Below, one piece after another: positions 34,883 through 46,794 of a stretch of DNA of 64,000 nt (position 1 is its first letter; every line of letters starts with the position of its first letter). The DNA is from an uncultured Flavobacteriales bacterium (GTDB taxonomy: Bacteria; Bacteroidota; Bacteroidia; Flavobacteriales; Crocinitomicaceae), in NCBI GenBank assembly GCA_946482515.1, contig CAMLRS010000002.1:310001-374000 (forward strand), read 5' to 3'. The position numbers and the translations under genes are program-made. Below the pieces are notes generated by a model, which was not told the DNA's origin, did no database searches, and saw nothing but the letters and a program-made list of their open reading frames with translations.

Positions 34883-36895
34883 ATTTTGCTTCAGCTTTCC
34901 AAAAGCGTTTTCCAGCACTGAATCATCTACCAGCTCCGGAACAGTTACTTTCAATCGCGGTTCCTGTTCCATTGCGCGTTTGATGGCGAAAATCGCACCT
35001 TCGTTGCGGGCCCAGCTTCTGCGGGCAATACCGTTGTTGACGTCCCAGTGAAGCATCATGTGCATTCTGCGGCTGGCATCTTCGGAGCCGTCGAGCAGCA
35101 TACCGAAGCCGCCGTTGATCACTTCGCCCCAGCCAACGCCACCGCCATTGTGGATGGAAACCCAGGTCGCGCCGCGGAAAGAATCACCGATCACGTTATG
35201 GATTGCCATATCGGCTGTGAAACGCGAGCCGTCGTAAATATTCGACGTTTCACGGTACGGTGAATCGGTTCCGGAAACATCGTGGTGATCACGACCCAGC
35301 ACAACCGGCCCGATTTGGCCGTTTTTAATGGCCTGGTTAAACGCAGCGGCGATTTTCATACGTCCTTCTGCATCGGCATATAGAATGCGCGCCTGAGAGC
35401 CCACAACGAGCTTGTTTTCCTGCGCACCTTTGATCCATTGAATATTGTCGGCCATCTGCTGCTGAATTTCAGCCGGGCTGTTGCGACGCATTTCTTCGAG
35501 TACTTCGCAGGCAATCGCATCGGTTTTTGCTAAATCTTCCGGCTTGCCGCTCGTACAAACCCAGCGGAACGGACCGAAACCGTAGTCAAAGCACATAGGT
35601 CCCATGATGTCCTGAACATAGGACGGGTATCTGAAATCGATGCCATTCGGCGCCATGATATCTGCGCCGGCGCGCGATGCTTCCAGCAGGAAGGCGTTTC
35701 CGTAGTCGAAGAAGTACGTTCCTTTGGCTGTGTGGCGATTGATCGCCGCGGCATGACGCACGAGTGTTTCCTGTACTTTCTGACGGAACAGCTCCGGATT
35801 TTCGGCCATCATACGGTTGGCCTCTTCGAAAGCAATGTCTACCGGATAATAACCACCGGCCCACGGATTGTGCAGCGAAGTCTGGTCGGAACCAAGATCG
35901 ATGTGCAGGTTCTCCTGGTCGAACTTCTCCCAGACATCCACCACGTTCCCGAGGTAAGCCAGCGAAACAACTTCTTTCGTTTCCTGTGCTTTTCGTACGC
36001 GAGCTACGAGCTGATCCAGATCTTCGATGATCTCATGGATCCATCCCTGTTCATGACGAATACGGGTGATCTTCGGATTGACCTCCGCACAAACGGTAAT
36101 ACATCCGGCGATCGTACCTGCTTTCGGCTGCGCACCGCTCATTCCTCCAAGTCCTGAAGTAACGAAAAGCGATCCGGCCGGCGACTTGCCGATCTTGCGG
36201 AAACCATTCAGTACGGTAATGGTTGTTCCGTGTACAATTCCCTGCGGACCGATGTACATGAACGATCCTGCCGTCATCTGCCCGTATTGCGTAACGCCAA
36301 GTGCATTGAAACGCTCCCAGTCGTCGGGTTTGGAATAGTTCGGGATCATCATTCCGTTGGTCACCACCACACGCGGCGCGTCTTTGTGCGACGGGAACAA
36401 CCCCATCGGATGGCCGGAGTACATCACCAACGTTTGCTCGTCGGTCATTTCGGCCAGGTATTTCATGCACAAGCGGTACTGTACCCAGTTCTGGAATACA
36501 GCTCCGTTTCCGCCATACGTGATCAATTCATGTGGGTGCTGCGCCACGGCATGGTCCAGGTTGTTGTGGATCATGAGCATAATGGCCTTTGCCTGCTCGG
36601 ATTTCCCCGGATAATCGGAGATCGGTCTGGCAAACAGCTTGTAATCCGGGCGATAGCGATGCATGTAGATTCTTCCGAATTGCTCCAGCTCTTCCAGGAA
36701 ATCAACTGCCAGCTCGGCATGCAGCTCCTGCGGAAAATAGCGCAGGGCATTTTTCACTGCCAGTTTCTGCTCATCCTCGGTAAGGATGGCTTTGCGTTTT
36801 GGAGCGTGATTGATCGCCGGATCGTTTGGATGCTTCGGAGGAAGCGCTGCCGGAATGCCCTGAAGGATATCTGCATGAAAAGCTGTCAAGTCCAT
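34877..36895 (-). CDS. hutU: Urocanate hydratase
   Basis: 672 residues, the length of the long Bacteroidota-type urocanase. It converts urocanate to imidazolonepropionate in histidine degradation, with NAD+ as an electrophilic cofactor. Family features: ITYGGNGAVFQNW, VMYSGHPMGLFPSHKDAPRVVVTNGMM, the NAD-binding TSGLGGMSGAQPKA, and the catalytic-region DYGFGPFRWVCTSG and NGGGVGWGEVINGGFGMLLDG. None of the other hut genes (hutH, hutI, hutG) is nearby, so it is a stand-alone gene. The last codons run into a 14-bp tandem repeat. Confidence 0.96.
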   Translation of the reverse strand: MDLTAFHADILQGIPAALPPKHPNDPAINHAPKRKAILTEDEQKLAVKNALRYFPQELHAELAVDFLEELEQFGRIYMHRYRPDYKLFARPISDYPGKSEQAKAIMLMIHNNLDHAVAQHPHELITYGGNGAVFQNWVQYRLCMKYLAEMTDEQTLVMYSGHPMGLFPSHKDAPRVVVTNGMMIPNYSKPDDWERFNALGVTQYGQMTAGSFMYIGPQGIVHGTTITVLNGFRKIGKSPAGSLFVTSGLGGMSGAQPKAGTIAGCITVCAEVNPKITRIRHEQGWIHEIIEDLDQLVARVRKAQETKEVVSLAYLGNVVDVWEKFDQENLHIDLGSDQTSLHNPWAGGYYPVDIAFEEANRMMAENPELFRQKVQETLVRHAAAINRHTAKGTYFFDYGNAFLLEASRAGADIMAPNGIDFRYPSYVQDIMGPMCFDYGFGPFRWVCTSGKPEDLAKTDAIACEVLEEMRRNSPAEIQQQMADNIQWIKGAQENKLVVGSQARILYADAEGRMKIAAAFNQAIKNGQIGPVVLGRDHHDVSGTDSPYRETSNIYDGSRFTADMAIHNVIGDSFRGATWVSIHNGGGVGWGEVINGGFGMLLDGSEDASRRMHMMLHWDVNNGIARRSWARNEGAIFAIKRAMEQEPRLKVTVPELVDDSVLENAFGKLKQNV

Positions 36896-36912
36896 GGAAT
36901 GTGTTTTTTGGC

Positions 36913-36920
36913 AAAATTAG
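36913..36920 (-). promoter_or_regulatory. -7 box of hutU
   Basis: On the minus strand this reads TAATTTTG, an exact TAnnTTTG, 17 bp before the hutU ATG. The -33 element is weak. Confidence 0.45.
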
Positions 36921-36953
36921 CAGGAAAACCCGCCTGACGGACAGGCCGGAGTA

Positions 36954-36985
36954 TAAAAAAACGGCTGCACCAATGGTACAGCCGT
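36954..36985 (-). terminator. Terminator after the T9SS type B gene
   Basis: acggctg (36961-36967) pairs with cagccgt (36979-36985), extended by acc/ggt after one mismatch, with a 3-nt loop. In the minus-strand direction it is followed by a run of seven T. Confidence 0.85.
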
Positions 36986-37011
36986 CGAAATAGTTGAGTA
37001 AAGCAGGATCG

Positions 37012-39621
37012 TTATCGTATCAGGTTGATACTTCCCGTCCAGACGTATTTGCCGTCGTTGATGCTGTCTTTCGTTCGGATAGTCCAGTTGTAAACACCCG
37101 TCGGTACGATCTGACCATTGTACGTTCCGTCCCAGGAAGCATCGATATCATGCGATTGCCAGATGATCTCGCCCCAGCGGTTGTAAATGAGGAGCTCGAA
37201 ATCGGATGGATCGATACCTTGCAGGTGAACTCTCCATGACTGGTTGAATTCATCGCCGTCCGGTGTAAAGGCATTCGGTGCGTAGATAAGCACTTCCGGC
37301 ATCACGGTGACGATTTTCTCTACCGTATCCTTACAACCGAAATCGGAAGTAACGATCAGCTGAGCGAGGTAGTTGCCCGGCACACCATCAGGGAAAACCA
37401 CTGTTGGATTCGTACTCACAGAAGTTCCCGGGTTACCTTCCTGGAAGGTCCACTCATGGGAAACTGCTCCGAAAGAGTAATCAAGGAATTGAGCCGTTGT
37501 GTTGAACATCATGATCGGATCAGGTGACCAGCGGAAGTCGGCATTCGGCTTCGGCAATACGGTCAGGAAGTTATCCACCGTTACCGAGTCGATACAACCG
37601 TCAGGCGAAGTCACCACGAGTGTTACATCGTAGCTGCCGTCGTACATTGCTTCCGGCGTAATTTCGTCCATATCGAAGAACTGCTGTCCGTCGCTCAGGC
37701 GCCAGTAAGTATGATCTGACATGGTTGGATCGGTCGTGTTGTTCAGAACGAAGAGCGCTGGCTCACACAATACCGGTTCTACTACCGTGAAGGTTGGAAC
37801 AGGCACCGGAAGCGCTACCAGCTGCGTGCTGATGACAAACGGTGTCGATTCACAAGCGTCTTCTATCGTTACAGTATAAGTCGTTGTTGTATTCGGTGCA
37901 GGCGAAACGGTAGACGAAGGACCTGAGTGTACTTCACTGGTCGACCAGGTATACGTGTAAGGAGCTCCGAGACCACCTGTTGCCGTTGCCGTGATCGTTC
38001 CCGGATAACCCGGACAAACGTTCTGATCCGGTGTGATTACAGCACTGATTGGCTCACGTACGGTGACATGAATGGAATCTGTCTCCGAGTTACAGCCGTT
38101 CTCATTGGTTGCGAAAACAGGATACCAAGTATCTGCGATCGGCGTTACTTCCTGGTGACCGTCTGTTGAAGCGGTATGATTCCAGTTAAAGGTAAAGGAT
38201 GTTCCTCCGGTTGCTGTCGCATCCAGTATTCCGGTTCCGTTCTGGCAGATCGTTATGTCATTGGACAACGTCATGATCACCGGAACAGGGTCTGTCAGAG
38301 TAATGTTGATACATCTGACACAGCCGGCCGAGCTGCGGGCACATACAGAGTATGGTCCGGCAGCCAATCCGTTCATGGTAGGTGAAGTCTGCCACGTACC
38401 ACCGTTATCGAAGCTGTATTCGTTTGCTCCGGCACAAGTCAGTGTTACGGCTCCATCGGCATAACCACCGCAGGAAGGATGTGTGATCGCTGCTGTTACA
38501 ACCAGCTGCTGAACAGTGACTACTACAGTATCGCGAACCATTCCGCAAGGAACGTTGCTTTCACGCAGGATGAATCGATAGACTCCCGGTTGGTTCACAG
38601 TCACCATCGGGTTCATGTTGTTAAGGTTCGGTGAGAACACAGCTGTTGCCGGCGGCGACATCCCCGGAGGTACGATCATCTGCCAGTTGGCGGTATTGGT
38701 AGCCGAGCTTGGCACACCGTGCAATTGGAACGGTGACCCGAAGCAGACAACCATATCAGGACCAGCGTTTGGTGCCGGTGGCGGAACAACCGTGATGGTA
38801 AAGATCGCCGTATCGACAAAAGCAACTGTAGAAGCACTTTCTGCCTGAGAAACTTCCACCATGTAAGTTGTTGTAACGGTCGGTGAAACAGTAACGTTCG
38901 TTCCACCTGTTGTATTGGATACGCCATTGGTCACGAGCCATTCGAACGTTGGGTTCAGCAAGCCCGGTGTAGCGATCGTTACGTTGGTAGAGCTGCCGAG
39001 GCAAATGGTCTGGTCTGGCGCCGAAACACCGCAGACTACCTGGGCAGATCCTGTAAAGTCAAGGCTAACATCCTGCGAAGTTCCGCTATAGTTAGAAAGA
39101 CAAAGCAGGAACGTTTGTCCGGCCGTTACGTTCAGCGCGTCTTCGAAGTTGCCTGGCTCACCGCCCGGAGGCATATCGCCCATTCCGGTCAATCCTTCAC
39201 AAGGGACGTTCCAGTTACAAGCTACTGGTGGTTGTGTACCGTTCTGCAGCATCGCACAGGTTGGCGACACGCCTGTTCCGGTTGGATAAATATAAGGCCA
39301 CATGATCCAGTCGAAGCAGCCACCGTTTGGTCCTTCGATCGACCATTCCAGTGTTCCGTTGGAAACGATGGTAATGGTAATGAATGTGGAGCTGGTTTCA
39401 CCGGAAAGCAAACAGCCCGAGTTACCCGGATTCGGGTTGGATGACGGGTTAGATGGTGTTCCGGAACCAAAGTCAAAGTTATTGGTCAACGGGTTCGGCG
39501 GAAAAATTTCAAATTCCGGTGTCGAACAGCCCTGAACGGCTTCGTTACAGTCGTTTGCTTCCTGACCGAATCCGATAAATGCCAGGCAAGATGCGATTGT
39601 GAAGAGGTAAATCTTTTTCAT
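37012..39621 (-). CDS. Large secreted protein with T9SS type B (gliding-motility-associated) C-terminal domain
   Basis: 869 residues with a signal peptide (1-19, FIGFGQ). An N-terminal region (about 25-200) with paired cysteines follows, including SCLLSGETSSTFITITI, then several PKD/Ig-like beta domains carrying aromatic/glycine motifs (FEWLVTNG, FNWNHTAS, EYSFDNGGTWQ). The C-terminal 90 residues match the type B sorting domain: IYAPNAFTPDGDEFNQSW, LLIYNRWGEIIW and GVYNWTIRTKD. It is probably a surface-exposed or secreted adhesin-like protein. It is transcribed with, and 5 bp after, a small secreted-protein gene. Confidence 0.88.
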   Translation of the reverse strand: MKKIYLFTIASCLAFIGFGQEANDCNEAVQGCSTPEFEIFPPNPLTNNFDFGSGTPSNPSSNPNPGNSGCLLSGETSSTFITITIVSNGTLEWSIEGPNGGCFDWIMWPYIYPTGTGVSPTCAMLQNGTQPPVACNWNVPCEGLTGMGDMPPGGEPGNFEDALNVTAGQTFLLCLSNYSGTSQDVSLDFTGSAQVVCGVSAPDQTICLGSSTNVTIATPGLLNPTFEWLVTNGVSNTTGGTNVTVSPTVTTTYMVEVSQAESASTVAFVDTAIFTITVVPPPAPNAGPDMVVCFGSPFQLHGVPSSATNTANWQMIVPPGMSPPATAVFSPNLNNMNPMVTVNQPGVYRFILRESNVPCGMVRDTVVVTVQQLVVTAAITHPSCGGYADGAVTLTCAGANEYSFDNGGTWQTSPTMNGLAAGPYSVCARSSAGCVRCINITLTDPVPVIMTLSNDITICQNGTGILDATATGGTSFTFNWNHTASTDGHQEVTPIADTWYPVFATNENGCNSETDSIHVTVREPISAVITPDQNVCPGYPGTITATATGGLGAPYTYTWSTSEVHSGPSSTVSPAPNTTTTYTVTIEDACESTPFVISTQLVALPVPVPTFTVVEPVLCEPALFVLNNTTDPTMSDHTYWRLSDGQQFFDMDEITPEAMYDGSYDVTLVVTSPDGCIDSVTVDNFLTVLPKPNADFRWSPDPIMMFNTTAQFLDYSFGAVSHEWTFQEGNPGTSVSTNPTVVFPDGVPGNYLAQLIVTSDFGCKDTVEKIVTVMPEVLIYAPNAFTPDGDEFNQSWRVHLQGIDPSDFELLIYNRWGEIIWQSHDIDASWDGTYNGQIVPTGVYNWTIRTKDSINDGKYVWTGSINLIR

Positions 39622-39626
39622 GCCGT

Positions 39627-39980
39627 TTAGTTTTCGCAGTTGGTAAATGGATAGGGATTCACAGGATCGGTTCCGTGTAAGCCAACCTGGATGCAGGATG
39701 CATTCACAGCATATTCTCCTAGCCAGCTACGGAATTGATCCATCGTAAAGGTGGTGAGATCTTTGGTCAGAAGAAACGCTCGTTTTGAAATCCAATCCAA
39801 ACGCACGACTTGTACGTATGGATTCAAACGAAGCTCATTTTCCAGGTTCTGGAAAGTCGTCTGATCTTCGATGTTCAACATGCATTGAGCGAAATACTTC
39901 GGATTATCCGTTGTTTGTGACTTGCCGGCAAATGAAATAAATACCAGACAAACTAACAGTAAAAGGGTTCTCATAATCAT
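39627..39980 (-). CDS. Small secreted protein paired with the T9SS type B gene
   Basis: 117 residues, with ATG 39980 or 39974 as start and a signal peptide of about 21 residues (FAGKSQ). The mature 95 residues include CMLNIEDQTTFQNLENEL, PYVQVVRLDWISKRAFLL and FRSWLGEYAVNASC. The beta-alpha-beta spacing resembles a ferredoxin-like (HMA-type) fold, though without a CxxC metal site. No family is recognised. Its position, 5 bp upstream of and co-transcribed with the large T9SS type B gene, suggests a linked function at the cell surface. Confidence 0.65.
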   Translation of the reverse strand: MIMRTLLLLVCLVFISFAGKSQTTDNPKYFAQCMLNIEDQTTFQNLENELRLNPYVQVVRLDWISKRAFLLTKDLTTFTMDQFRSWLGEYAVNASCIQVGLHGTDPVNPYPFTNCEN

Positions 39981-40065
39981 AGTGTATTTGTAAAGAAAAC
40001 GTAAGCTGGGCTTAATGGTTGTCCATACAATGAGAAAGTTACGGATATTTTACGGAATGTTATAA

Positions 40066-40097
40066 AAATAAAAAAGGAGTGAATAATTTCACTCCTT
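40066..40097 (-). terminator. Terminator after eno
   Basis: A perfect 10-bp stem (aaggagtgaa 40074-40083 with ttcactcctt 40088-40097) has a 4-nt loop. On the minus strand it is followed by a T-rich tract (ttttttattttt). Confidence 0.92.
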
Positions 40098-40121
40098 CTC
40101 TATTTGCATTTCCTGTTATAA

Positions 40122-42505
<2,384 letters not shown>

Positions 42506-42520
42506 GCGAAAAATTTTCTG

Positions 42521-42528
42521 CAAAATTA
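42521..42528 (-). promoter_or_regulatory. -7 box of carA-eno
   Basis: TAATTTTG on the minus strand is an exact TAnnTTTG, 15 bp before the carA ATG. It has the same sequence and similar spacing as the box at hutU. Confidence 0.5.
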
Positions 42529-42641
42529 GGTATTTAAACCTGATACGGAAAATTTCTTTTGCTACTAAATATTCACATCTGTGCAGATCCGTCGGTAAAA
42601 GCACCAATGCCGTTGCTGCAGCACGAAGTTGTTTGTGGAAA

Positions 42642-42673
42642 AACAAAAAAGCCTGCTCGTAACGAACAGGCTT
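42642..42673 (-). terminator. Terminator after the Ig-like T9SS gene
   Basis: On the minus strand a 12-nt arm (aagcctgttcgt) pairs with acgagcaggctt with one wobble pair; a run of six T follows. The loop is very short, so the top pairs may stay open. Confidence 0.85.
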
Positions 42674-42691
42674 CAGGGTATCGTGTGAATC

Positions 42692-44851
42692 TTAATTTCC
42701 GGTTACAAGAGCACGAATCACTTCCGTTGACTCGACAGTGCTCAGACGGATAAAATAGCAGGCACTTCCTTGCTCCGAAAGATCGATCGGAATCTGGGAA
42801 TGTTCTTCTGCCGTTTCAGCGTATACGAGCTTGCCATCCGTTGTAAGAATTTCAAGCAGGCCCCTGTAATTGTTAACCTGGATCGTGAACTTGCCAGCAG
42901 ACGGATTCGGGAACAGGGAAATGCTTTCGCCTGAAAGTTCCGGCAAGGCTACGTAATCTACTTCGAAATCTGCTGAAGTGGATGTACATCCGTTGGCATC
43001 TGTTACCGAAACGATATAGGTTCCGTTTTCCGTTACCTGAAGGGTGTCATTGTCTTCTCCCGGCATTTGCGCGTTGTCAAGGAACCATTGGTGAATGCCA
43101 CCTGCCGGTGAAGCGATCAGCAGATCGCCCGACGCTGTGATCACCGGAACCGGTGGAAGCGGGTTCACAATTACGGTTACCGCCTCGGTAGAATCAGAGC
43201 CGCAGGTGTTTTCCCCTACAAGCATGTATTCTCCGCCTTCGGTTACCGTCAGCTCATCACTGGTTGCGTCTTCGATCTCCAATCCGTCCTGGTACCAGAT
43301 GAACGTTGCGTTCGTATCAATTTCGACGCTGAGCGTTACCATGCTGCCGGCGCAGAACTGAAGCTCTCCTGCAATATTCAGGTAGAGGTCGAGCGGTTCA
43401 TCGACAATGGCCGTATAAACGATACTCGTATCGGCGCCACACACATTCGAAACGATGAGCTCATAATTTCCATTCTCCGAAACCTCGAGTGAGGAAGTTG
43501 TTTCGTCTATGATCGTTTCACCGTCCATCAACCATTCATAAGCAACACCGGTAGTTGTTACAGCATCAAATGTCACCGTTTCGTCCTCACAGAACTGAAG
43601 CGGCCCCGAAACGTTAACCCCGGCAGAAGGAACGGTAATCGAAGCCACGGTAATTGTCGCCGAAGTATCCGCACCACAAACATTGGCTGTTATGACAGCA
43701 TAAGCTCCGGCTTCCGTTATCACGAAAGATCCGTTCGTCGAATCTGCCACAGCAGCGTCATCCATTAACCATTGGTAATCGACTCCGTCGGCCGGAGAAG
43801 CGTCTACCATGATCGTTCCGCCTTCACACAGATCGAGCGCTCCTGTTACACTTGTCAATGCCACAGGTACTTCGTGAAGGGTGATGGTATCGGTGTACGT
43901 ATCAGAGCAGCTCATAAAATAGCCTGTTACTTCACCTGTAAGGGAAATCACCTGCTCTCCGGTCGTTGTGAATATATAGGAACCATCCGTTTCGTTTTCT
44001 TCCACACCGTCGTAAGACCACGTAAAGGAAGAATCTGCAGCGGCAAATCCCCAGTATTCATCGAACGCATGGAGGTTGACCATCCTGTTGCTGAAAAAAG
44101 AAGAGCTGGTATTGGTAAAGGTCGATGCCTCGTTTGTACAATGATTTACGCTGTCGACAGTGAAATCTGCCGTGAGGTCATAGCTGACGATCGGGAAAAT
44201 CATGTATTCCAGGTCCTGCCCGAAAAAAGCCAGCGTTGAGTTCCATGTACCGGATCCAAAACGACGCCATGCCAGTGATTCACCGTAATTAGCTGTCCAG
44301 CTATTGCCTGCGTTATTGGAAATCACCGCAAGTGTGTCGTTAGGGATGCATTTAACCCCAACCGCGAAATTGGTATTATAAGTATATGGCGTCGTAAAGA
44401 CCGCCTCATAGAAATCGTAGACCTGTGTAATGATTACATCAGCGGAATCCAATACCGCTACGGGCTTATTGGCCGCATCTACGGAGTAAAGATAAGCACG
44501 AACGGGCAGGGTCTGCGGCGCGGCGGAAACGCTGTAAGCTCCACCCCAAAACTGAACCCCGTGTATACGCAACGGCTCATCGATATGGTATGCCTGCGAA
44601 GCCGTGCGGACGTTGCCCACCATGGCATCGACGAAAAAAGAATCGGTCGGTGCTGCAAACGTCAGCTCTTTCAGGTATGGATAAACCAATGTATCCACCC
44701 CGCACGCAACGCTTTTGACTGGAGAATGAATATTCAGCTCCGGGTGGGTGCCGGTAAACGGTTGCTTTGTTCCTATTTCCTGCTGTCCGAAAGCTACTCC
44801 GGCAACGGCGAGGAAAATGGTCATCAAAAAGACGTGCAATTGTTTCTTCAT
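42692..44851 (-). CDS. Secreted protein with Ig-like repeats and T9SS type A sorting domain
   Basis: ATG at 44851 (MKKQLHVFLMTIFLAVAGVAFGQQ) gives 719 residues with a clean signal peptide; the frame upstream of it is not conserved. An N-terminal domain (about 25-300) resembles the T9SS cargo N-domains that follow such signals. At least three Ig-like modules follow, each with LQFCxxxxVT, a YEWLMDG or FIWYQDG strand and NGxYELxxxNxCGADTS. The C-terminus is a type A sorting domain (LFPNPSAGKF, LLEILTTDGKLVY, ACYFIRL). It lies between rplQ and carA, a region that is usually uninterrupted in relatives. Confidence 0.85.
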   Translation of the reverse strand: MKKQLHVFLMTIFLAVAGVAFGQQEIGTKQPFTGTHPELNIHSPVKSVACGVDTLVYPYLKELTFAAPTDSFFVDAMVGNVRTASQAYHIDEPLRIHGVQFWGGAYSVSAAPQTLPVRAYLYSVDAANKPVAVLDSADVIITQVYDFYEAVFTTPYTYNTNFAVGVKCIPNDTLAVISNNAGNSWTANYGESLAWRRFGSGTWNSTLAFFGQDLEYMIFPIVSYDLTADFTVDSVNHCTNEASTFTNTSSSFFSNRMVNLHAFDEYWGFAAADSSFTWSYDGVEENETDGSYIFTTTGEQVISLTGEVTGYFMSCSDTYTDTITLHEVPVALTSVTGALDLCEGGTIMVDASPADGVDYQWLMDDAAVADSTNGSFVITEAGAYAVITANVCGADTSATITVASITVPSAGVNVSGPLQFCEDETVTFDAVTTTGVAYEWLMDGETIIDETTSSLEVSENGNYELIVSNVCGADTSIVYTAIVDEPLDLYLNIAGELQFCAGSMVTLSVEIDTNATFIWYQDGLEIEDATSDELTVTEGGEYMLVGENTCGSDSTEAVTVIVNPLPPVPVITASGDLLIASPAGGIHQWFLDNAQMPGEDNDTLQVTENGTYIVSVTDANGCTSTSADFEVDYVALPELSGESISLFPNPSAGKFTIQVNNYRGLLEILTTDGKLVYAETAEEHSQIPIDLSEQGSACYFIRLSTVESTEVIRALVTGN

Positions 44852-44921
44852 AGTACTGGTTTGTAAAAGATTAGTAGCAAAATACCGGAAGGTGACTAAT
44901 TCCACAACTACCGGTAAGTTT

Positions 44922-44957
44922 TTTTAATAAAAAAAGGCGATGTCACCACCGCCTTTT
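44922..44957 (-). terminator. Terminator of the ribosomal supercluster
   Basis: On the minus strand aaaaggcg (44957-44950) pairs with cgcctttt (44939-44932) around a 10-nt loop and is followed by a run of T. It ends the 32-gene cluster 18 bp after rplQ. Confidence 0.88.
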
Positions 44958-44974
44958 CCAATGTATATCAGAGA

Positions 44975-45613
44975 TTACTTCTCTTCGTCATTTTTTTCTT
45001 CAGCTGCATCGTCAGCCGCAGGAGCTTCAGCATCTGTGATCTGATCGTTTACTGCATCTTCGATTGCTGCTTCTTCTGCTGCAGGAGCCTCCGCTACTGG
45101 AGTTTCCTCAACAACTACTGCTTCAGGAGCTTCCTCCACCGCTGTTTCTGTTTCAGCTGCAGGAGTCGCAGGAGCTGCTTTCGTTGCACCTGTGCTTCCA
45201 CCACGGCGTGAACGACGTGTAGTTGTTTTCTTAGCTTCACCAGCACCGTAGATTTCGTTGAAGTCTACCAGCTCGATCAAACACATTTCTGCGTTGTCAC
45301 CCAAACGGTATCCTGTGCGGATGATACGTGTGTAACCTCCCGGACGGTCAGCTACTTTCGGAGCTACTGTGCGGAACAGTTCGGTTACAGCTTCTTTGCT
45401 TTTCAGGTAAGAGAAAGCCGTACGACGTGCATGCGTCGAATCGTCTTTTGATTTCGTAATGATCGGCTCTACGTATACGCGGAGTGCTTTTGCTTTAGCG
45501 ATTGTTGTTGTAATACGCTTGTGCTCGATGAGCGAGCAAGCCATGTTGGACAACATCGCAACTCTGTGCGAATGCGTACGACCGAGGTGATTTACTTTTT
45601 TACCGTGTCTCAT
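44975..45613 (-). CDS. rplQ: 50S ribosomal protein bL17 with long acidic C-terminal extension
   Basis: The L17 core spans residues 1-118 ([45 protein letters not shown]). It is followed by a basic patch ([12 protein letters not shown]) and about 80 residues rich in Ala, Glu, Val, Pro and Thr. The full length is 212, against about 120 in E. coli. The tail is probably disordered and solvent-exposed. It is the last gene of the cluster. Confidence 0.97.
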   Translation of the reverse strand: MRHGKKVNHLGRTHSHRVAMLSNMACSLIEHKRITTTIAKAKALRVYVEPIITKSKDDSTHARRTAFSYLKSKEAVTELFRTVAPKVADRPGGYTRIIRTGYRLGDNAEMCLIELVDFNEIYGAGEAKKTTTRRSRRGGSTGATKAAPATPAAETETAVEEAPEAVVVEETPVAEAPAAEEAAIEDAVNDQITDAEAPAADDAAEEKNDEEK

Positions 45614-45641
45614 TGTTATTGAATTTCGTAAGTAACGGTTA

Positions 45642-45709
45642 GCAGAAACTTAGTATCGCGTCGTTTCTGCCACCTATTACGCCATTATTACTTGTTTTAT
45701 GCGATACTA
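45642..45709 (-). promoter_or_regulatory. Competing hairpins between rpoA and rplQ
   Basis: Two exact pairings exist in the 93-bp gap. One is gcagaaac (45642-45649) with gtttctgc (45663-45670). The other is tagtatcgc (45651-45659) with gcgatacta (45701-45709), the latter covering the rpoA stop. The second pairing uses the loop of the first hairpin, so they are either alternatives or a pseudoknot; the one-base connector makes a full pseudoknot strained. A role in regulating rplQ translation is inferred. Confidence 0.4.
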
Positions 45710-46699
45710 GTCTTTGTCTAATTTGTATTTAGCTACGTTCATACCGAAGTTCAATCCTTTGGCATCAACGAGGTCTTCCAACTCAGTCAACGATTTCTTA
45801 CCGAAGTTACGGAACTTCAAGAGGTCGTTTTTGTTGTAAGACACCAGGTCTCCGAGTGTTTCAACGTCAGCAGCTTTCAGACAGTTCAGCGCGCGAACGG
45901 AAAGATCCATATCAACGAGCTTGGTCTTCAGCAATTGACGCATGTGCAGGGAAGTTTCGTCAAATTCTTCTGTCTCCGACTTCACTTCGCTGTCGAGTGT
46001 AATACGCTCGTCAGAGAACAGCATGAAGTGGTGAATGAGGATTTTAGCCGCTTCTTTCAATGCATCTTTCGGATGGATAGAACCATCTGTTGTTACTTCG
46101 AGAACCAGTTTTTCGTAATCCGTTTTCTGCTCTACACGGTAGTTTTCGATCGTGTATTTCACATTTACGATAGGCGTAAAGATGGAATCGATTGCGATTG
46201 TACCGAATGGTGCGTTAGCGGCTTTGTTCTCTTCAGCAGGAAGGTAACCACGACCTTTGTTGATCGTCAGCTCCATTTCCAGTTTTACAGAAGGCTCCAT
46301 GTTGCAGATCACCAGGTCCGGGTTCAATACCTGGAACGCTGAAGTGAATTTGCCCAGATCGCCTGCGGTGAGCTTGTCTTTTCCACTGATGGAAACCACA
46401 ACTGATTCGTTGTCAGTACCGTCGATCTGCTGCTTGAAACGAACTTGTTTCAGGTTCAGTACGATCTCGGTTACATCTTCAACCACACCTTTCAATGTTG
46501 CGAACTCATGATCTACGCCTTCGATACGAACGGAAGAAATCGCGTAACCTTCCAAAGAGGAAAGGAGGATACGACGCAATGCGTTTCCTACTGTGATTCC
46601 GTATCCTGGCTCGAGTGGGCGGAATTCGAACTGACCTTTACGGTCGTCCGACTGGATCATGATTACCTTGTCAGGCTTCTGAAAATCTAAAATTGCCAT
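45707..46699 (-). CDS. rpoA: DNA-directed RNA polymerase subunit alpha
   Basis: 330 residues. The N-terminal dimerisation domain has [28 protein letters not shown]. The C-terminal domain (about 250-330) has the helix-hairpin-helix [37 protein letters not shown], which contacts UP elements and activators. It is flanked by rpsD and rplQ, as in the standard alpha operon. Confidence 0.98.
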   Translation of the reverse strand: MAILDFQKPDKVIMIQSDDRKGQFEFRPLEPGYGITVGNALRRILLSSLEGYAISSVRIEGVDHEFATLKGVVEDVTEIVLNLKQVRFKQQIDGTDNESVVVSISGKDKLTAGDLGKFTSAFQVLNPDLVICNMEPSVKLEMELTINKGRGYLPAEENKAANAPFGTIAIDSIFTPIVNVKYTIENYRVEQKTDYEKLVLEVTTDGSIHPKDALKEAAKILIHHFMLFSDERITLDSEVKSETEEFDETSLHMRQLLKTKLVDMDLSVRALNCLKAADVETLGDLVSYNKNDLLKFRNFGKKSLTELEDLVDAKGLNFGMNVAKYKLDKD

Positions 46700-46794
46700 T
46701 TTATTGTTCTTCTTTTAATTGTTTCGCAGTTGCGCGATCTGAAAGATTGAAGAAGGTCTATCAAATCCTTTAGCTGCGACTCAATGGTTAATTG

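Noticed and set aside
36230..36937. 235-codon plus-strand frame opposite hutU
   Set aside because: Antisense to a highly conserved enzyme; also crosses the hutU promoter.
42506..42646. Longer start for carA
   Set aside because: It crosses the -7 box and has no similarity to CarA N-termini, which start near MEEHKPALLVLEDG.
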